A DNA stretch of 15,268 nt from CAYLZN01 sp964387935. Lineage in GTDB: Bacteria; Acidobacteriota; Vicinamibacteria; Vicinamibacterales; JAFNAJ01. This document shows, piece after piece, positions 1-6,314 of this stretch. The notes beneath the pieces were generated by a model, which had not been told where the DNA came from, did no database searches, and saw nothing but the letters and a program-made list of their open reading frames with translations. The number at the start of each line of letters is the position of its first letter. Position 1 is the first letter of the stretch. Both the position numbers and the translations under genes were made by a program. The stretch lies in NCBI GenBank assembly GCA_964387935.1, contig CAYLZN010000117.1:1-15268 (forward strand). The letters are read 5' to 3'.

Positions 1-734
1 GTCGCCTGCTCGAGCGAGCGGATGTTCCGACCTTCGCGGCCGATGATCCGGCCCTTCATGTCCTCGCTCGGCAGATCGACCACCGACACCGTGGTTTCGA
101 TGGCGTGCTCGGCAGCGCTTCGCTGAATGGCCTCGACGATATACTGCCGGGCCTTCTCGCCAGCGGCCTCGCGCGCCTCGTTCTCGAGGCGCTTGACCAG
201 CGTCGCCGTCTCCCGGCGGGCATCTGCCTCGATCTGCCGCAGGAGCAGGTCCCGGGCCTCGTCGGCCGTGAGCCCAGCCACCCGCTGGAGCTCACGCTGC
301 TGCTCGGTGACGAGGCGCTCGTATCTCGCCGTCGCGACCCCGACGGCCTCCTCGCGCACGGTCAGGGCGCGGTCCCTGGCGTGGACGTCCTTCTCGAGGC
401 GTTCGGCCTCGGCGAGCCGCTCGCCGAGGCTCTGGCTCTTGTCCGCGACCTGCTGCTCGAGGCGCTGGACCTCCGAGAGGCGCTCGCGGCACTGGCGGTC
501 GGCGTCGACCGTCATCGCGTGCGCCTGCTCCTTGGCCTCGAGGAGGACTTCCTTGCGGCGGGCCTCGACCTCGCGCTCGGCCTCGCGCTGGATCCGCATG
601 GCCTGCTGCTCGGCCTGCCCGACGGTCTCGGCCGCGATGCGCTTGCGGTTGGCGACCCAGTAGCCGAAGACCGCAGCCGCGGCGGTGAAGGCCACGACGA
701 AGTCGAGGACGTACTTCAGGGGAAACTGGTCCAT
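1..734 (-). CDS. rny: Ribonuclease Y, N-terminal part (runs off the left edge)
   Basis: RNase Y is a membrane-anchored endoribonuclease that starts mRNA decay. The minus strand is open from an ATG at 734 to the window edge, giving 244 residues with no stop. The protein begins with a short N-terminal membrane segment (about residues 8-28, rich in Val, Phe and Ala). A long charged coiled coil full of Glu, Arg and Ala follows (about 30-200). The visible part ends in the start of a KH RNA-binding domain, with the family motif MKGRIIGREGRNIRSLE at about 225-241. The rest of the KH domain and the catalytic HD domain lie outside the window. The start is supported by AGGA at 744-741, six bases upstream, and by the membrane segment following at once. 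It lies downstream of zapA and 6S RNA in the same direction. Identification is from the anchor, coiled coil and KH order plus the KH motif. Confidence 0.95.
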   Translation of the reverse strand, partial: MDQFPLKYVLDFVVAFTAAAAVFGYWVANRKRIAAETVGQAEQQAMRIQREAEREVEARRKEVLLEAKEQAHAMTVDADRQCRERLSEVQRLEQQVADKSQSLGERLAEAERLEKDVHARDRALTVREEAVGVATARYERLVTEQQRELQRVAGLTADEARDLLLRQIEADARRETATLVKRLENEAREAAGEKARQYIVEAIQRSAAEHAIETTVSVVDLPSEDMKGRIIGREGRNIRSLEQA

Positions 735-837
735 GTCGCGTCCTGGCGCCTTCCCGCCGGTGATGCGCCACGGGGCTCAGCGGGCGTGTGGCCGGCGGGC
801 CAGCCCTCCGGGGCCAGCGCGGTCGGGGAAAGACAAA

Positions 838-1027
838 ATCCCCGCGTTGCCGTGTGGGGAGGTCGATGAACCTGCAGAGCAGGTGGAGCCGCTGTCGAAG
901 CCGCGTTTCAGGCTTCCTCACACGGAGGCATGCACACCACGCGGCGTTGCGGCTCGCTTTGGGTGAAACGTTGGCTCAAGCGAGCCTCCGCACCATCACG
1001 CGCAACGCAGGGAACTTCTAGAACACC
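838..1027 (-). ncRNA. ssrS: 6S RNA
   Basis: 6S RNA mimics an open promoter and binds the housekeeping RNA polymerase holoenzyme. The minus strand shows its expected long rod. A perfect 11-bp closing stem joins 1012-1002 to 850-840. Further pairing (CGTG with CACG, GGAGG with CCTCC) continues inward. A 9-bp side hairpin pairs 986-978 with 959-951, and a 6-bp hairpin pairs 884-879 with 875-870. The stretch with GCATGCCTC, GAGGAAGCCTGAAA and TCCACCTGC resembles conserved parts of known 6S RNAs, such as GCAUGCUC and GAAGCCUUAAAA in E. coli. Its place just after zapA is the classic location of ssrS. A T-rich run (ATTTTGTCTTT) follows the closing stem. The 5' end is predicted from the promoter and the 3' end is approximate. 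No covariance search was run. Confidence 0.87.
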
Positions 1028-1033
1028 TACCGG

Positions 1034-1062
1034 ATCTTAGTCCGAAGCTCGTCGGCAGGCAA
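1034..1062 (-). promoter_or_regulatory. Sigma70-type promoter for 6S RNA
   Basis: On the minus strand, TTGCCT (1062-1057) and TAAGAT (1039-1034) are separated by exactly 17 bases. Each is close to the sigma70 consensus. The predicted transcription start is about 1027, roughly 15 bases before the 6S closing stem. This suggests 6S RNA is made from its own promoter as well as by read-through from zapA. Confidence 0.65.
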
Positions 1063-1090
1063 GGCGCAGCCCCAGGGCGCGGCCCGAGAG

Positions 1091-1405
1091 TCACGCCGAC
1101 TCCCGGGCCGCGGCGATGGCACGGTCCACGAGCCGTTCCAACTCGGCGGTCCGACGGGCCACTGACTCGAGATCGCCATCGTCCGCCTCGCGCGCGCGGA
1201 AGAACTCATCGGCGATGTTCAGCGCCGCCAGCACGGCGACCCGCAGCGAGTCGGCCGTGCGGTTCTCGTCGGCGGCCGCCTGCATCTTGGAATCCACGTA
1301 GCCCGCCAGCTGCGCGACGTACGCCGGGTCCAGCGTGCTGCGGATGGGATACCGCTGACCGAGGATCTCGACCGTCACCACGGCAGAACTGCGATCGAAG
1401 ACCAC
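1091..1405 (-). CDS. zapA: Cell division protein ZapA
   Basis: ZapA is a small cytoplasmic protein that binds FtsZ and cross-links its filaments in the Z-ring. The 104-residue product has the family's N-terminal core, VTVEILGQRYPIRS at about residues 10-23. A region with VAQLAGYVDSKM and LRVAVLAALNIADEFF follows, then a C-terminal helix (ARRTAELERLVDRAI) of the dimer-forming coiled-coil type. The listed start is a GTG at 1405 with only a weak GAGAG upstream. GTG codons at 1381 and 1378 would give a start nearer the conserved core and cannot be excluded. It lies 33 bases after a ZapB-like coiled-coil gene and directly before 6S RNA, an arrangement known from many bacteria. That context strongly supports the call. 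Confidence 0.93.
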   Translation of the reverse strand: MVFDRSSAVVTVEILGQRYPIRSTLDPAYVAQLAGYVDSKMQAAADENRTADSLRVAVLAALNIADEFFRAREADDGDLESVARRTAELERLVDRAIAAARESA

Positions 1406-1438
1406 GAGGCTGCTCTCAAGGGGAGGGGTGCCGGCCGG

Positions 1439-1714
1439 TTACGCCTCGAGTGCGTCGAGCTGGCCGAGGATGCTCTCGACGCGCGCACGGACGTGGTCTC
1501 GCTCCTCGCGCAGGGCCACGAGCTCGGCGTTGACGTGCTCGATGTCCCCGAGGCGGCTCTGCAGGCCCTCGAGCTCGACGCGCAGCCGGGCGTTCTCTTC
1601 ATGAGCCAGCCGGTGTTCGGTTCGCAGCTTGTCGACGAGATCCACCAGGACCTTGACCTTGTCTTCGAGCCGCTCCAGCGGCTCGAGGTCGAGCGCACGT
1701 AACGTCTTGGCCAT
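1439..1714 (-). CDS. ZapB-like coiled-coil cell division protein
   Basis: This 91-residue protein is almost wholly predicted coiled coil, with heptad-like Leu and Val spacing through LEPLERLEDKVKVLVDLVDK and HEENARLRVELEGLQSRL. It has no membrane segment or cysteine. The pattern, the ARVESILGQLDALEA ending and the position just before zapA match the small ZapB-like proteins (the TIGR02449-type family) that lie next to zapA in many proteobacteria. E. coli ZapB is a coiled-coil Z-ring factor that acts through ZapA. A similar role is inferred here from size, structure and neighbourhood, because coiled coils carry little diagnostic sequence. The ATG start lies only 9 bases after the pheT stop with no clear Shine-Dalgarno sequence, so it may depend on ribosomes arriving from pheT. 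Confidence 0.75.
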   Translation of the reverse strand: MAKTLRALDLEPLERLEDKVKVLVDLVDKLRTEHRLAHEENARLRVELEGLQSRLGDIEHVNAELVALREERDHVRARVESILGQLDALEA

Positions 1715-1723
1715 GGGCAGAGT

Positions 1724-3802
1724 CTACCGCAAGCCGGCGCCGTGCGTGGCGGCCAGTGCCGCCAGCACCGCGTCGACGGCTTCCTGAATCTCGGGGTCCG
1801 TGAGGGTGCGGTCCGGGGCGCGGAACACCAGCCGGAACGACAGGCTGACCTGGCCGTCCGGAACGCCCTTGCCCTCGTAGCGCGCGAACTCCTGCACGCG
1901 CTCGAGCGTGGCCGGTGCCGCCTCCCGGATGGTGGTTCTGAGGGCACCCGCTCCCGTGGTCGCGCTCACCAGCAGCGACAGATCGCGCGTGCTCGACGGG
2001 AAGCGGGGCAGCGCCTGCACATGCAGGTCCTCGCCCAGGTTCACCAGCGACGCGAGCGCATCCAGGTGCACTTCGGCAACATAGACCTCATCCTGCGTCG
2101 GCAGACCGTGCGCCGCGGCGACGGCGGGAGCCAGCAGGCCCAGCACACCCGCGGGGGGCGATTCGCCGGTTGCGCCCCGGGCTACGAGCGCCGCGGCCCG
2201 CCCCGGCACGAGCGCGGCCTGGGACACGGGGGCGAACTCGAACGACACGCCGAGGGCGTGGCCGACCCCCTCGACCACGCCCTTCATGTCGAAGAAGTCC
2301 ACCGGTCGCGAGGGGCCGCTCCAGTGTTCGACGGCTCCCGCGCCGGTCCAGGCGAACGCCAGACCACGAGTCTCGCCAGCGTCCGCGGTCATCCGGGCCC
2401 CAAGCTCGAAGAGGCGCACGTCACGTCGCCCGCGACGCCGGTTGTGCGCGACCGAGTCCACGAGTCCCGACAGCAGGGTCGGTCGGAGTACCGCGTACGT
2501 TTCGGACAGGGGATTGGCCAGCGGCACGAGCGCGGCCTGGTCCACGTACCTGAGCGCCGCACCGCGTTCGAGGAACGTGAAGGTGCTGGATTCCGAGAAC
2601 CCCGCGGCCAGAGCTGCCCTGCGGGCCACCCGTTCTCGTTCGAGTCGTGCGTCGGGCCGTGCCGGGGCGCGAAGCAGCGCGGGGAACGTCGAGGGCAGCC
2701 GGTCGTAGCCGACGTGCCGCGCGACCTCTTCAATCAGATCGGCCTCGCGTGCCACGTCCACCCGCCAGAACGGCACGGTGGCCTGCCACGTGGTCGAGGG
2801 CGCGTCAAGGCGCTCGAGCTGGAACCCAAGCCGTCCGAGGATTCGCTGCACATCGACCATGTCGATGGCGGTGCCGAGCAACCGATTGAGGCGCTCATGA
2901 CGCAGGAGCACGCGGAAGGGCAGGCGGGGAGCGGGGTAGACGTCGGTGACGCCCGGCCGCACGCGCCCGCTTCCTGTGAGCTCCAGCAGGGCCGCCACTC
3001 GGCCCAGTGCCGCCACGGGCATTTCGACGTTCGCGCCGCGCTCGAACCGGTAGGAGGCCTCGGTGGACAACGCGAGCCGGCGGGCCGTCCGGCGAACGCT
3101 GCCCGGCTGGAAGTAGGCGCTCTCGAGCACGACGACGGTGGTGTGCTCAGAGACCTCGGACGCGCGTCCGCCCATCACGCCCGCGATCGCCTGCGGGCGC
3201 TCGGCATCGGCGATGACCAGCATGTCGGGCTCGAGGGCGCGGTCCACGCCGTCGAGCGTGGTCAGCCGCTCGTCCGGTGCCGCGCGGCGCACGCGGATCT
3301 CCTGCCCCGCAAGCATCGTGTAATCGAACGCGTGCAGCGGCTGGCCGAACTCCAGCATCACGTAGTTCGTGATGTCGACGATGTTGTTGATCGGCCGGAC
3401 GCCTGTCGCTTCGAGGCGTGCCGCCAACCAGGCCGGTGACGGTCCAATGGTGACGTCCGCCACGGCCGCGGCGTACCGTGGGCACTTCTCGTTGTCCTCG
3501 GTGACGACGCGGAGCGGCAGGGGCCCGGCATCGCCCTGGGCCAGCGGCTGGCTGACGGGCGTCCGCATGTCGAGGTCGTACTTGGTGGCGACCTCGCGTG
3601 CGATGCCCTGCACGTTCAGGCAGTCGGGACGGTTGGTCGTCACCTCGAGGTCGACGACGCCATCCTCGGGCGAGCCCTCCGACCCGTCCGTGGTGTCGAC
3701 CGATGCCACCTCGAAGCCGCACGACTGCAGCGCGTCCGCCAGTTCGCGGACGGACACGGGGACCTCGACGAAGTCGCGCAACCAGGAAACGAGGATCTTC
3801 AC
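1724..3802 (-). CDS. pheT: Phenylalanine-tRNA ligase beta subunit, short form
   Basis: PheT pairs with PheS in the alpha2-beta2 enzyme that charges tRNA-Phe, and its B3/B4 domain edits mischarged Tyr. The product has 692 residues. It shows the N-terminal SWLRDFVEVPV start, the B3/B4 core (GVRPINNIVDITNYVMLEFG at 134-153), the B5 region (about 300-370), a catalytic-like region, and a C-terminal anticodon-binding FDX-ACB domain from about 598 (RFPSSTRDLSLLV). The EMAP/OB-fold tRNA-binding insertion, normally at about 40-150, is missing: GFEVASVDTTDG runs almost directly into DLEVTTNRPDCLN. This explains the length compared with about 795 in E. coli. The start is GTG at 3802, overlapping the pheS stop as GTGA, with GGAG nine bases upstream. 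An in-frame open stretch extends to 4048 but lies inside pheS and is not conserved-looking. Confidence 0.96.
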   Translation of the reverse strand: MKILVSWLRDFVEVPVSVRELADALQSCGFEVASVDTTDGSEGSPEDGVVDLEVTTNRPDCLNVQGIAREVATKYDLDMRTPVSQPLAQGDAGPLPLRVVTEDNEKCPRYAAAVADVTIGPSPAWLAARLEATGVRPINNIVDITNYVMLEFGQPLHAFDYTMLAGQEIRVRRAAPDERLTTLDGVDRALEPDMLVIADAERPQAIAGVMGGRASEVSEHTTVVVLESAYFQPGSVRRTARRLALSTEASYRFERGANVEMPVAALGRVAALLELTGSGRVRPGVTDVYPAPRLPFRVLLRHERLNRLLGTAIDMVDVQRILGRLGFQLERLDAPSTTWQATVPFWRVDVAREADLIEEVARHVGYDRLPSTFPALLRAPARPDARLERERVARRAALAAGFSESSTFTFLERGAALRYVDQAALVPLANPLSETYAVLRPTLLSGLVDSVAHNRRRGRRDVRLFELGARMTADAGETRGLAFAWTGAGAVEHWSGPSRPVDFFDMKGVVEGVGHALGVSFEFAPVSQAALVPGRAAALVARGATGESPPAGVLGLLAPAVAAAHGLPTQDEVYVAEVHLDALASLVNLGEDLHVQALPRFPSSTRDLSLLVSATTGAGALRTTIREAAPATLERVQEFARYEGKGVPDGQVSLSFRLVFRAPDRTLTDPEIQEAVDAVLAALAATHGAGLR

Positions 3803-4884
3803 ACCGGGAACTGCTCCAGGAATCGCAGGTCGTTTTCGTAGAAGAGGCGGATGTCCTCCACCCCGTACTTCAGCATCGCGATGCGCTCGAGACCGACACC
3901 GAAGGCGAATCCCGTGTAACGCTCGGGGTCGTAGCCGACCGCTTCGAACACCGCCGGGTGCACCATGCCGCTCCCCAGGACCTCGAGCCAGCCCGTACGT
4001 TTGCACACGGCGCATCCGGCTCCACGGCACGACAGGCAGCCGATACACACTTCTGCCGAGGGTTCCGTGTAAGGGAAGAAGCTCGGTCGGAACAGGACAC
4101 GGGTGTCTTCGTCGAACAGTTCCCGCAGAAACGCCACGAGCGTTCCCTTGAGGTCGGCCATCGTCACCTGCTCGCCGACGACGAGCGCCTCGAGCTGGTG
4201 GAACATCGGCGTGTGGGTGAGATCGAGGCTGTCACGTCGATACACGCGTCCGGGGGCGACGATGCGGACCGGGGGGCGATGGCGCTCCATGTAGCGGATC
4301 TGCATCGCCGAGGTGTGCGTGCGCAGCAGGGTGGCTGGTGTGCCCTCGCCGGCGGCCTGGTGGACGCGGCCATCGACCCACACGGGACGGGCCAACGGAC
4401 TGGCCAGATAGAGGGTGTCCTGCATGTCGCGCGCCGGGTGGTCCGGCGGCATGTTCAGAGCCTCGAAGTTGTGCCAGTCGTCTTCGGTCTCCGGGCCGTC
4501 GAGGATCTCGTAGCCCCAGCGGCCGAAGATGCCCTCGACGCGGTCTCGCAGGACCGCGAGCGGGTGGCGACGACCCGGGTGATGACGTCGTCCTGCGAGG
4601 GTGACGTCCAGCCCCGGTCCTGACGGCGTGGAGGCCTCGACGCCCTCGAGTCGCGCCTTGAGGGCGCCCTCGATGTCCCGCTTGAGCTCGTTGGCCACGC
4701 GTCCCAGCTCTTTGCGGACGTCGGCCGAGGCTTCCGCGATGTGATTCCAGAACGCGGTGACCAGTCCGTTCTTTCGCCCGAGGTAGCGGTCGCGGAGTTG
4801 CTGGAGGTCGCGCGCCGACACCGCGGCGGCGAGATCCGTGGCGAACTGGTCTCGGAGGCGAACGAGGGAGTCGGGGTCGATCAT
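3799..4884 (-). CDS. pheS: Phenylalanine-tRNA ligase alpha subunit
   Basis: PheS is the catalytic class II subunit that makes Phe-AMP and transfers Phe to its tRNA. The 361-residue product has an N-terminal coiled coil (about 1-85) and a catalytic core with THTSAMQIRYM (189-199), motif 2 region PGRVYRRDSLDLTHTPMFHQ (211-230), FFPYTEPSAEV (269-279), GSGMVHP (304-310), and motif 3 region GFAFGVGLERIAMLKYG (325-341). An insertion with five cysteines at 280, 283, 286, 291 and 294 (C-x2-C-x2-C-x4-C-x2-C) sits between SAEV and GWLEVLG and looks like a metal-binding knuckle. E. coli PheS has only a short non-cysteine stretch there; similar Cys-rich versions exist in other phyla. The ATG at 4884 has no clear Shine-Dalgarno sequence, so translation may depend on upstream coupling. 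It overlaps pheT by 4 bases. Confidence 0.97.
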   Translation of the reverse strand: MIDPDSLVRLRDQFATDLAAAVSARDLQQLRDRYLGRKNGLVTAFWNHIAEASADVRKELGRVANELKRDIEGALKARLEGVEASTPSGPGLDVTLAGRRHHPGRRHPLAVLRDRVEGIFGRWGYEILDGPETEDDWHNFEALNMPPDHPARDMQDTLYLASPLARPVWVDGRVHQAAGEGTPATLLRTHTSAMQIRYMERHRPPVRIVAPGRVYRRDSLDLTHTPMFHQLEALVVGEQVTMADLKGTLVAFLRELFDEDTRVLFRPSFFPYTEPSAEVCIGCLSCRGAGCAVCKRTGWLEVLGSGMVHPAVFEAVGYDPERYTGFAFGVGLERIAMLKYGVEDIRLFYENDLRFLEQFPV

Positions 4885-4955
4885 GGCGTGGCGCCAGACG
4901 CCGCCGATCGTCGGGCCGGGACCCGTCGAGGGTCCCGGCCGACATCGGCCGGCAT
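4881..4955 (-). CDS. Possible 24-codon leader ORF coupled to pheS
   Basis: An ATG at 4955 lies five bases after the rplT stop. It opens 24 codons, Arg-, Ala- and Pro-rich, ending in a TGA whose TGA overlaps the pheS ATG as ATGA. The position recalls the pheM leader peptide of E. coli, but this peptide has no Phe codon. It spans the hairpins described separately, so its codons may simply follow the stem sequence. There is no good Shine-Dalgarno sequence, so any translation would be by reinitiation from rplT. Long open frames are common by chance at this GC content, so this is only a candidate. Confidence 0.2.
   Translation of the reverse strand: MPADVGRDPRRVPARRSAASGATP
4914..4952 (-). promoter_or_regulatory. 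Mutually exclusive hairpins between rplT and pheS
   Basis: The 76-base gap holds a perfect 11-bp inverted repeat, arms 4914-4924 and 4930-4940 with a 5-base loop. An overlapping 7-bp inverted repeat has arms 4935-4941 and 4946-4952 with a 4-base loop. They share 4935-4940, so an RNA could form only one at a time. The 7-bp stem would emerge first. No T-run follows the long stem, so it is not a standard intrinsic terminator. An attenuator-like or processing role before pheST is inferred. Confidence 0.45.
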
Positions 4956-4960
4956 GGAGT

Positions 4961-5332
4961 CTACTGAGCTCCGGCCTGGCCGCGCGCAGCCTTGGCCTGG
5001 GCCGCGACCGCAGCGAAGGCCTCGGGCTGGCTTACGGCCAGATCGGCGAGGACCTTGCGGTCCAGCGTCACGCCCGCCGCCTTGAGGCCGCTGATCAGCT
5101 GCCCGTAGGTCAGGCCGTGTTCGCGGGCGCCCGCGTTGATGCGGACGATCCACAACCGACGGAAGTCGCGCTTCTTCAGCCGGCGACCGACGAACGCGTA
5201 GCCGAGCGCCTTGTCGACCGACTCCTTGGCGGAACGATAGAGCTTGCTCTTGGTCTGGAAGTAGCCTTTGGCCCGGGACAGGAGGCGCTTGCGCTTGGCC
5301 CGCCGTACCGTTCCGCGCTTCACTCGTGGCAT
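4961..5332 (-). CDS. rplT: Large ribosomal subunit protein bL20
   Basis: bL20 binds 23S rRNA early in assembly of the large subunit, and in several bacteria also represses its own operon. The 123-residue product begins MPRVKRGTVRRAKRKRLL with the basic N-terminal extension typical of L20. It continues with the family motifs YRSAKESVDKALGYAFVGRR, DFRRLWIVRINAGARE and GLTYGQLISGLK. The C-terminus is slightly longer and Ala-rich compared with E. coli (118 residues). A strong AAGGAG lies five bases before the ATG, the clearest Shine-Dalgarno sequence in this operon. It lies 118 bases after rpmI, with two tandem hairpins in between, and ends 76 bases before pheS. The order infC-rpmI-rplT-pheS is the conserved one. 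Confidence 0.98.
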   Translation of the reverse strand: MPRVKRGTVRRAKRKRLLSRAKGYFQTKSKLYRSAKESVDKALGYAFVGRRLKKRDFRRLWIVRINAGAREHGLTYGQLISGLKAAGVTLDRKVLADLAVSQPEAFAAVAAQAKAARGQAGAQ

Positions 5333-5391
5333 GACATCTCCTTCCTCGGGGCGCGTGGAAGCCCTGTCGGAATGGGGGGCTGCACGACGAA

Positions 5392-5447
5392 GGCAGGTGC
5401 CGGCAGCCCGGGATCCGCACCTGCCGCGAGGGGCCGTCGGCCTCTCG
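5392..5447 (-). promoter_or_regulatory. Two tandem hairpins between rpmI and rplT
   Basis: Directly after the rpmI stop, arms 5427-5435 and 5439-5447 form a 9-position stem with one A-C mismatch (in the minus-strand RNA) and a 3-base loop. Next, arms 5392-5400 and 5417-5425 form a perfect 9-bp stem (GGCAGGTGC with GCACCTGCC) with a 16-base loop. Neither is followed by a T-run. Since L20 controls this operon by binding mRNA in E. coli and B. subtilis, these could be an L20 target or a processing site. That function is inference. Confidence 0.4.
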
Positions 5448-5450
5448 CCC

Positions 5451-5648
5451 TCACTTGTACGGGATCATGCGGTCCACCTTCGCGTGGTCCTGTTCGGCAA
5501 TCACGGTGGTACCCCGGAGCTGGCGCTTGCGCTTGGTGGTCTTGCTCGAGAGCAGGTGGCGCTTGAACGCGCTGCTCCGCACGATCTTCCCGGAGGCCGT
5601 CCGCTTGAACCGCTTCGCGGCGCCCCGGTGTGTCTTCAGCTTCGGCAT
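5451..5648 (-). CDS. rpmI: Large ribosomal subunit protein bL35
   Basis: bL35 is a small, very basic protein of the 50S subunit. The product is exactly 65 residues, the usual family length. It starts MPKLKTHRGAAKRFKRTASG and contains RSSAFKRHLLSSKTTKRKRQ, both standard L35 signatures, and ends MIPYK. The ATG at 5648 is chosen because MPKLKTHRGA is the universal N-terminus, and AGGAG lies nine bases upstream. A longer in-frame open stretch to 5867 lies inside infC and is spurious. It starts 25 bases after the infC stop and is followed by rplT, the normal infC-rpmI-rplT order. Confidence 0.98.
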   Translation of the reverse strand: MPKLKTHRGAAKRFKRTASGKIVRSSAFKRHLLSSKTTKRKRQLRGTTVIAEQDHAKVDRMIPYK

Positions 5649-5673
5649 GATTCGCGACTCCTGATCCGAGGCC

Positions 5674-6314
5674 TCAGGCCTGGTCCTGTTCGTGCTCCAC
5701 CCCGGCCTTCGCGCCGGCAAGCGAGACCGCCTCCGCGGCGCCGGCCCTGGGGCCGGCAGGCGCCTTCTCGATCTTCCTGCCCGGGCGCTGCGTGAGGATG
5801 GTCGCCATCTGGTTCCCCTCGAGGCGGGGCAGCGTTTCGGCGATGGCCTGATCAGCCAGTTCCGCAACCAGGCGCTCCAGGATCCGGCGCCCGATCTCCG
5901 GGTGGGCGATCTCGCGCCCGCGGAAGAACACGGTGGCCTTCACCTTGTCTCCTTCGGCCAGGAAGCGCTCGATGTGCTTCTTCTTGAACTGGTAGTCGTG
6001 CTCATCGACCTTCGGGCGGAACTTGATCTCCTTGATCTCGATGGTCTTCTGGTGCTTCTTCGCCTGGCGCGCCCGCTTCTGCTCCAGGTACTGGAAGCGC
6101 CCGAAGTCCATGATGCGGCACACGGGCGGAACCGCCGTGGGCGACACCTCGACGAGATCGAGGCCCTTCTCCCGTGCGACGGCCAGCGCCTGCGCNNNNN
6201 NNNNNGCTGACCGGCCTCGTCGATCACGCGAATCTCGCGAACCCGGATGCGCTCGTTGATGCGGGTCCGCTCCTCACGACGAGGGCCACGCATGCCTGGT
6301 CGTTCGAAAGCGAT
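5674..6314 (-). CDS. infC: Translation initiation factor IF-3 (contains an assembly gap)
   Basis: IF3 binds the 30S subunit, prevents premature 50S joining and rejects wrong start codons. Before the gap the sequence reads RREERTRINERIRVREIRVIDEAGQ, the IF3 N-domain. After the gap it continues AQALAVAREKGLDLVEVSPT and VCRIMDFGRFQYLEQKRARQ, then the C-domain (VFFRGREIAHPE, RILERLVAELAD) and an Ala-rich tail. The frames on the two sides differ by the ten placeholder Ns, so this is not evidence of a broken gene. The start proposed is ATC at 6314, five bases after a perfect GGGAGG. The only nearby ATG (6293) has no ribosome binding site. Non-AUG starts on infC are known, AUU in E. coli, and allow IF3 to repress itself. 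The binding site lies in the last codons of thrS. Confidence 0.93.
6196..6205. other. Assembly gap of ten Ns inside infC
   Basis: Ten Ns separate two parts of infC that lie in different frames. Restoring the frame needs a true gap length of 3n+2. The missing residues in IF3 proteins (roughly LGVMPT) predict about 17 to 20 bases. The ten Ns are therefore a scaffolding placeholder and not a measured length. Confidence 0.95.

Noticed and set aside
105..869. Long plus-strand open frame opposite rny
   Set aside because: It is the complement of the clear RNase Y frame; its Leu/Arg/Ala composition is what the antisense of an Ala/Glu-rich coiled coil gives.
1742..3439. 565-codon plus-strand open frame opposite pheT
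   Set aside because: It is a GC-driven shadow of pheT with no recognisable domain; the minus strand codes for a full PheT.
3803..4048. N-terminal extension of pheT to 4048
   Set aside because: It lies inside pheS and is Arg/Gly-rich; the family N-terminus begins at the GTG at 3802.
4914..4940. Intrinsic terminator between rplT and pheS
   Set aside because: The stem is perfect but no T-run follows in either direction, so it is listed as a regulatory hairpin instead.
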